From Branchiostoma lanceolatum (taxonomy: Eukaryota > Chordata > Leptocardii > Amphioxiformes > Branchiostomatidae), in the NCBI RefSeq assembly GCF_035083965.1, contig NC_089723.1, positions 4,549,501 to 4,613,500 on the forward strand: a DNA stretch of 64,000 nucleotides, in the 5' to 3' direction. The notes below the pieces were generated by a model, which ran no database searches, was not told where the DNA came from, and was given only the letters and a program-made list of their open reading frames with translations. The first letter of the stretch is position 1. Each line of letters begins with the position of its first letter. Below are positions 58,758-64,000 of the stretch, piece by piece. Position numbers and translations under genes: made by a program.

Positions 58758-61700
58758 ATGGCGCGAAACACGGCACTTCCCTACTTCCTGGTTTTAGATC
58801 TACTTTTCTTGTCCACGGCAGCGCTAGCATTACGGTGTCCTGATAGCTGTCACTCCTCCATAATTGTATGGCCACAAAAAAGGCAAGTCGTCTGCCGCTG
58901 TCCAGATGAGAAAAGGGAGGGGTCACCCTGCAGCTGGGTTGGGTACGGAGGAACATACAGCTTCCCCGTATGTCTCGACGCTATTCCAACCGACTTCGAC
59001 AAAGCCACGGTGTCAATTTTCATCAAGCATCTGCGTTCTTCTACGATTCCGGAGCGGGCTTTCCCGAACAGCCCTGAAGTGACGACCCTTACCATCCAAG
59101 AGTCAAACGTATCCACGGTGCGGCCGGGGGCTTTCCGAGGGCTCCCATTGGTGGAAAGGTTTCACCTTGCTGACAACCGTATCTCCAGTCTTGGTACGTT
59201 GAAAAATCATGCTTTTATATACTTTTAGGGCTCCTGATATCATTATAAGCTACATGTACACACATGTAACATAACTTGTACATGTATAGCATCATCCTCT
59301 TGTGATTATTGTGTTTTTGGTGTTTCTTATCTCCATTTTGACAATCAACACTTTTAATCTAGAAATATTTGTCGTCATGTAATGTTTTGCGTTCTTTCCA
59401 GTGAGCTTATCACACTACAAACATGTCCTTTGCTTTTCTTCTGTAAATGCAAATTTAAAGTGTTTATGACACCAAAATACAACATGATTTTCTTATTATC
59501 TGTAATAGGAATATCATTGAATGAATACAAATGTTTAAAACAAATATACACATTCTTCTGATGTTATTTAACATGGAACCATAAGAAACAATACTTCCAG
59601 CTTTTGATTTTTCTCTGATCTTCTCACAGTGACTTCACTCTGCCGATAACGACTCACAATGAACACGGCAGCCGGTTCGTAACCTTACACCACGGCTTGT
59701 GAAAAACATCATTTGATGAGCAAACAGCACTCAATTATCGTGATTACATTAAATTAAAAGACATTTAGAACATTTAGTTTGTTTGCTTCTCAAAAGAACC
59801 TTCTTTCCATGCCATAGTGCAAAGTTCCAAACCGGCTGCCATGCTCAATGTGACGTCATCAGGAGAGTAAAATCACTGATGAATGTAATTATCCGAAGGG
59901 AATAATCAAAAGCTGGAAGTATGACATTTTGATGTTCAATGTCCTCTGAAGGGTGTTTGTTTTATGCAAATGTCTATGTTATGAGACATATAATTGTTTC
60001 GTTATGGTTTATGTAATTTCAGGAAATTTTTTATTTTGTAATTGGTGTCTTATATACTTTAAAAAAATGCAAATGCATAACCAACTTGCGCATCTTACAG
60101 TTTTATTAAATCTCTGCAACATATTCAATTGACATTATTCTGTTTGCTTTGTTTATCCTCAGAACCCGACACCTTCCTTGGGCTTGAGAAGTTAAGATAC
60201 TTGTCCCTTGAAAGGAACGCCATTTCCATCATAACCCAGGATGCATTCCGTGGCCTGCCTCGCCTTGCCAGGTTGCTGTTGGCCCAGAACCGCCTGCGTT
60301 CCGTCCCCGTCGATGCACTGCTGCCGGTTAAAGCCCTTGTGGTTGCATACCTGGCTTCAAACCGCATCACCATTATTGACAGCGAAGTCCTGCGTCTGAG
60401 TCAAAACCAGAAGTTGCGTCTCGTGATAACGGGCAACGAGCTGAACTGTGACGGGAATCTAACGTGGTTCATCTGCAACCTGCCAGACCTGGACCAGATT
60501 GTTGCTCCGACCATCCTGAAGTGTGCATCACCTGCTGACCTGCGCGGAATTCTCCTTACCACCATGAGAAAGGATGTCTGTCAGACCGTCACGGACAGGT
60601 CACGACAGCGGATCACGTCCATCACAGCCGAGCCTCGTACCATCAACACGAGTCTGTACAATGACACCATTACCACAGAGATGCCAGGCTCTCAGCATAA
60701 GACAGGGATCCACATTGTCACTCTTCTCGGTGGCCCAATCGTAAATGAGGATGATGACAGTCGCCATGCCAACGCCATCATCACTGCCGTTATTGTACCC
60801 CTCCTTGTTGTGTTGGCATCGATGGTTGTTGGCTACTTGTACAACCGCCGTCGTGGCACTGCTGAAACAGATGGAAGTGATAGGATTGAGCCGTACGCTG
60901 TTGTCCACTCAAACTCGGCCGTACTGCGAACATCGGACAGAGACTCAGATACGGTCAGGCAACCAACACCTGCCCAGGACCAGACATCAGAGGACGATGA
61001 TGACATTGAGCCGTACGCTGTGTCCTACATGGATGTGTCAGGGAAGGGGAAAAACGGCAAGCTTGCGCCGTACGCAACGACGTCCTTTGCTCACATCCAG
61101 GCTTCCGATCTAGAGGACAATGATGACATTGAGCCATACGCTGTGTCCTACATGGATGTGTCAGGGAAAGGGAAAAACGGCAAGCTTGCGCCGTACGCAA
61201 CGACGTCCTTCGCTCACATCCAGGCATCAGATCTAGAGGACAATGATGACATTGAGCCGTACGCTGTGTCATACATGGATGTGTCATGCAAAGGGAAAAA
61301 CGGCAAGCTTGCGCCGTACGCAAAGACTACCATCAATGAAGACCCAGGGCCACAGCTTCAGCCATATGCAGTGACCCACGATGAAGACCCAGGGCCACAG
61401 CTTCAGCCATATGCAGTGACCCACAATGTAGACCCAGAGCCACAGCTTCAGCCATATGCAGTGACCCACGATGAAGACCCAGGGCCACAGCTTCAGCCAT
61501 ATGCAGTGACCCACGATGTAGACCCAGGGCCACAGCTTCAGCCATATGCAGTGACCCACAATGTAGACCCAGAGCCACAGCTTCAGCCATATGCAGTGAC
61601 CCACGATGACGACCCAGGGCCACAGCTTCAGCCATATGCAGTGACCCACGATGTAGACCCAGGGCCACAGCTTCAGCCATATGCAGTGACCCACAATGTA

Positions 61701-63365
61701 GACCCAGAGCCACAGCTTCAGCCATATGCAGTGACCCACGATGACGACCCAGGGCCACAGCTTCAGCCATATGCAGTGACCCACGATGTAGACCCAGGGC
61801 CACAGCTTCAGCCATATGCAGTGACCCACAATGTAGACCCAGGGCCACAGCTTCAGCCATATGCAGTGACCCATGATGTAGACCCAGGGCCACAGCTTCA
61901 GCCATATGCAGTGACCCACAATGACGCCGTACCACCACAACTTAAAAGTGGCTGTTCAAGGCCAGGTTATACGTCACTGACAAATAGCACTAACCAACAG
62001 GCGACAAACGTCAAACAACCATTCAGGCAATCAGAGGGCCAGTCACTGTCAACACGGGCCAATGTTAAACCAAACTATCAGCTACGTGGTTATTCGTCAC
62101 TTTCAAATCGTACTAACCAACAGGCAACAAATGTCAAACAACCAGTCAGCCAATCAGAGGGCCAGTCACTGCAAACACAGGCCAAGGTCAAACCAAACTA
62201 TCAGGGCCATGGTTATACGTCACTGACAAATAGTGCTAACGAACGGGCAACAAACGTCAAACAACCAGTCACCCAATCAGAGGGCCAGTCACTGCCAACA
62301 CAGGCAAACGTCAAACCAAACTATCAGAGAGGCCATGGTTATACGTCACTGACAAATAGTACTAACCAACAGGCAACAAATGTCAAACAACCAGTCAGCC
62401 AATCAGAGGGCCAGTCACTGCAAACACAGGCCAGCATCAAACCAAACTATCAGCACCATGGTTATACATCACTGACAAATAGTGCTAACGAACGGGCTAC
62501 AAACATCAAACAACCAGTCAGCCAATCAGAGGGCCAGTCACTACCAACACAGGCCAACGTTAAACCAAACTATCAGCTCCATGGTTATACGTCACTGAAA
62601 AATATTACTAACGAACAGGCAACAAACATCAAACAACCAGTCAGCCAATCAGAGGGCCAGTCACTGCCAGCACGGGAAAACGTTAAACCAAACCATGATA
62701 GTGTCCATGGTTATACGTCACTGACAAATAGTACTAACGATCAGGCTACAAACGTCAAACAACCAGTCAGCCAATCAGAGGGCCAGTCACTACCAACACA
62801 GGCAAACGTCAAACCAAACTATCAGCGCCATGGTTATACGTCATGTAACATGACAGATGATCACTACGCCCTGATAACAGATCCATGTGGGTGGCTAGAC
62901 TGTGATATTATACACAATGCCCATGTCCTCCTCAAGAGAGTCAATCCATCTATGGATGGGTTACAGAGAACAACTCTCGGACCTTGGCGACATTTTGCAA
63001 GAGTCAGAAATCCCTTCATCCAAATTCTGCACACCGGAAGAGACCACTGGGTGTGCTGCAGCACTGTAGAGAGTAATGATGGACATGTAGACTTATATGA
63101 CAGTCTCTATCACGACATCATTCAAGCTGAGGTTGAAGAGCAGGTCAAGTGTTTAGTTGGTGAAGACAAGTATGTAGGTCTTCGGGTTGTTACTGTTCAG
63201 CAACAAACAAATTCATCAGATTGTGGAGTATTTTCAATTGCATTTGCCGCCTGCCTGGCATATGGAATTCTCCCTCAGTCCGTGCGATTTAAGGAGACAG
63301 AAATGAGGGCTCATTTGGCTTGTTGCTTCAAGAATAAAAAGCTGGAACTGTTCCCAACATATTGA
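58758..63365 (+). CDS. LRR transmembrane protein with repetitive tyrosine-rich tail and C-terminal Ulp1-like (C48) cysteine protease domain
   Basis: Exons are 58758-59193 and 60163-63365 (TGA), 3639 nt, 1212 residues; the join (CTTG/AACCC) keeps an LRR open. A signal peptide covers about 1-25. A Cys-rich N-cap (RCPDSCH to FPVC) is followed by LRRs such as FRGLPLVERFHLADNRISSL and LRYLSLERNAI, then a C-cap with four Cys ending at ~220. A transmembrane segment lies at ~351-372 with an NRRRG stop-transfer. The cytoplasmic tail has three 41-residue IEPYAVSYMDV units (~425-532), thirteen 15-residue QPYAVTH units (538-732) and seven ~41-residue GYTSL units (747-1035). The final ~165 residues resemble Ulp1/SENP peptidases: His1107 (GRDHW), Asp1122 (VDLYDSLY), Gln1158-1160 and Cys1166 (SSDCGVF). 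This order matches C48 catalysis, so SUMO/ubiquitin-like cleavage is possible but inferred. Such Ulp1 domains often come from transposons. Exon 2 carries everything from mid-LRR to stop without an intron. Confidence 0.85.
59591..59922. mobile_element. Foldback element in the LRR-Ulp1 gene intron
   Basis: atacttccagcttttgatt at the left pairs with aatcaaaagctggaagtat at the right. Similarity continues inward to the ggcagccggtt block, giving ~95-bp imperfect arms. Confidence 0.85.
60999..61330 (+). repeat. Coding tandem repeat, 3 x 123 bp (IEPYAVSYMDV repeat)
   Basis: Three near-identical units encode DDIEPYAVSYMDVSGKGK, then KLAPYA, then an acidic ASDLEDND linker. The third differs (SCKGK, PYAKTT) and leads into the 45-bp array. 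This is the first block of the cytoplasmic tail. Confidence 0.9.
61338..61922 (+). repeat. Coding minisatellite, 13 x 45 bp (QPYAVTH repeat)
   Basis: Thirteen in-frame 45-bp units encode (E/V/D)DP(G/E)PQLQPYAVTH(D/N). Nearly identical units recur in a three-unit (135-bp) order, VDPE then DDPG then VDPG, over much of the array. This points to recent unequal exchange. It lies wholly in the large exon of the LRR-Ulp1 gene. Confidence 0.95.
61965..62831 (+). repeat. Coding tandem repeat, 7 x ~123 bp (GYTSL repeat)
   Basis: Seven units of 41-42 residues begin GY(T/S)SL and contain QATN(V/I)KQP, QSEGQSL and KPNYQ. An eighth start (GYTSC) runs into the protease domain. Units alternate between NQQ and NER variants, which suggests two-unit duplications. 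Confidence 0.95.
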
Positions 63366-63595
63366 CTGCTCAAATTCAGTCACATCAATATATGATCACA
63401 CTGAAAACACCATCCGTGTCCTGTACAAAACATCACATGGACAGTCTGAGAGTTAGGACAGCACATCAATGTTAACAGGACAAGGTGGCATTCATTCTCC
63501 AATCAATTGATGATATACATTTGTAAATGGAAGAGTCAGTGAAGCACATGTTGTGCAAATTACAAATTTAGATCAATTCCTGTAGGAATTTTCAC

Positions 63596-63601
63596 AATAA
63601 A
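63596..63601 (+). terminator. Candidate poly(A) signal of LRR-Ulp1 gene
   Basis: AATAAA lies 230 bases after the stop codon in AT-rich sequence. It is a plausible 3' end. Confidence 0.5.
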
Positions 63602-64000
63602 GCAAAAGTGGAAGCACTTTTTGGCTCTTTCAGAGTCATGCACAACCTACCCTAAGACCACATTTTACTGTTAGACAATCACAGCTTTTATGCTTCTTAA
63701 AAATGTATTTACCGGTGCATGTTTAATTTCATTAACAATATTAGGAGTAAAAAAAGCTATAAACTGTAGACATTTCTTTTATTTTTTTATTTTTTAAATG
63801 AACTCCCTCAGTGCAAGGCCGTAGGGGGCCACTCATCTAAGCCCTGAACTAATTCTTATATATACATGTACTGTAGCAGTATCTCTTCGCCCAAGATCAG
63901 AAACATCAATGCTCGAGACAAGCATGACTTCACTGACCCATTAGGAGAAGCAGGGGTTACAAAGGCAGCTCGGAAAATTCCCTACCCCATTTTAGGCCGG
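63602..64000. other. Unannotated 3' end of window
   Basis: AT-rich sequence with no exon or ORF that I recognise. In particular, no missing UBA6 exon is visible here. Confidence 0.5.

Noticed and set aside
61284-61940. Long minus-strand ORFs (201 and 218 codons) with HMAEAVALG or IWLKLWPW repeats
   Set aside because: They are antisense shadows of the 45-bp coding array; a 45-bp unit without stops keeps several frames open.

Overview
The window reads as intron-rich animal nuclear DNA, most likely from an invertebrate deuterostome; amphioxus (Branchiostoma) is my best guess. The reasons are: five multi-exon genes with short exons (about 30-210 bp) and GT/AG introns; vertebrate-like SNX1/2, MFSD2 and UBA6 proteins next to an NRF-6-type acyltransferase; and very dense foldback elements, tRNA-headed SINEs and tetranucleotide arrays. 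The species is an inference. All five genes lie on the + strand.

Layout. (1) 1-7055: the C-terminal 368 codons of a retromer sorting nexin (SNX1/SNX2), ending its PX domain and carrying the whole BAR domain; the 5' end is outside the window. (2) 10526-20292: a complete 501-residue MFSD2-type major facilitator (lysophosphatidylcholine symporter family), 14 exons. (3) 22434-35404: a complete 717-residue NRF-6-like membrane acyltransferase, 16 exons. (4) 39625-55400: a UBA6-type E1 ubiquitin-activating enzyme, 29 exons found. It keeps the ATP site and catalytic cysteine, but the last ~245 residues of the family are not in the window. (5) 58758-63365: a two-exon gene for a 1212-residue single-pass membrane protein. 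It has an LRR ectodomain, a long repetitive tyrosine-rich cytoplasmic tail and a C-terminal Ulp1/C48 cysteine protease domain with an intact H-D-Q-C set. Exon joins were checked by hand: genes 2, 3 and 5 sum to whole codons from Met to stop, and the exon phases of genes 1 and 4 match throughout.

The rest is mostly repeats: at least eight foldback (MITE-like) elements, seven tRNA-headed SINE copies, a dead Tc1/mariner transposase fragment, retroelement tails, two minisatellites and large GATA, GGAT, GT and CTTT arrays.

Two observations stand out. The first is the LRR-TM-repeat-Ulp1 chimera, a possible membrane-tethered SUMO/ubiquitin-like protease, lying just 3' of (or inside the last part of) a UBA6 gene. 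The second is a recurring pattern: introns in three of the genes hold partial copies of the neighbouring exon edge together with its splice site. This is seen at SNX exons with donor or acceptor copies, one MFSD2 donor and two UBA6 exons, the latter as arrays of 3-5 units. Transposable elements also abut three splice sites of the acyltransferase gene. No operon-like logic is expected; membrane-lipid handling (genes 1-3) and ubiquitin-like modification (genes 4-5) are only loose themes.
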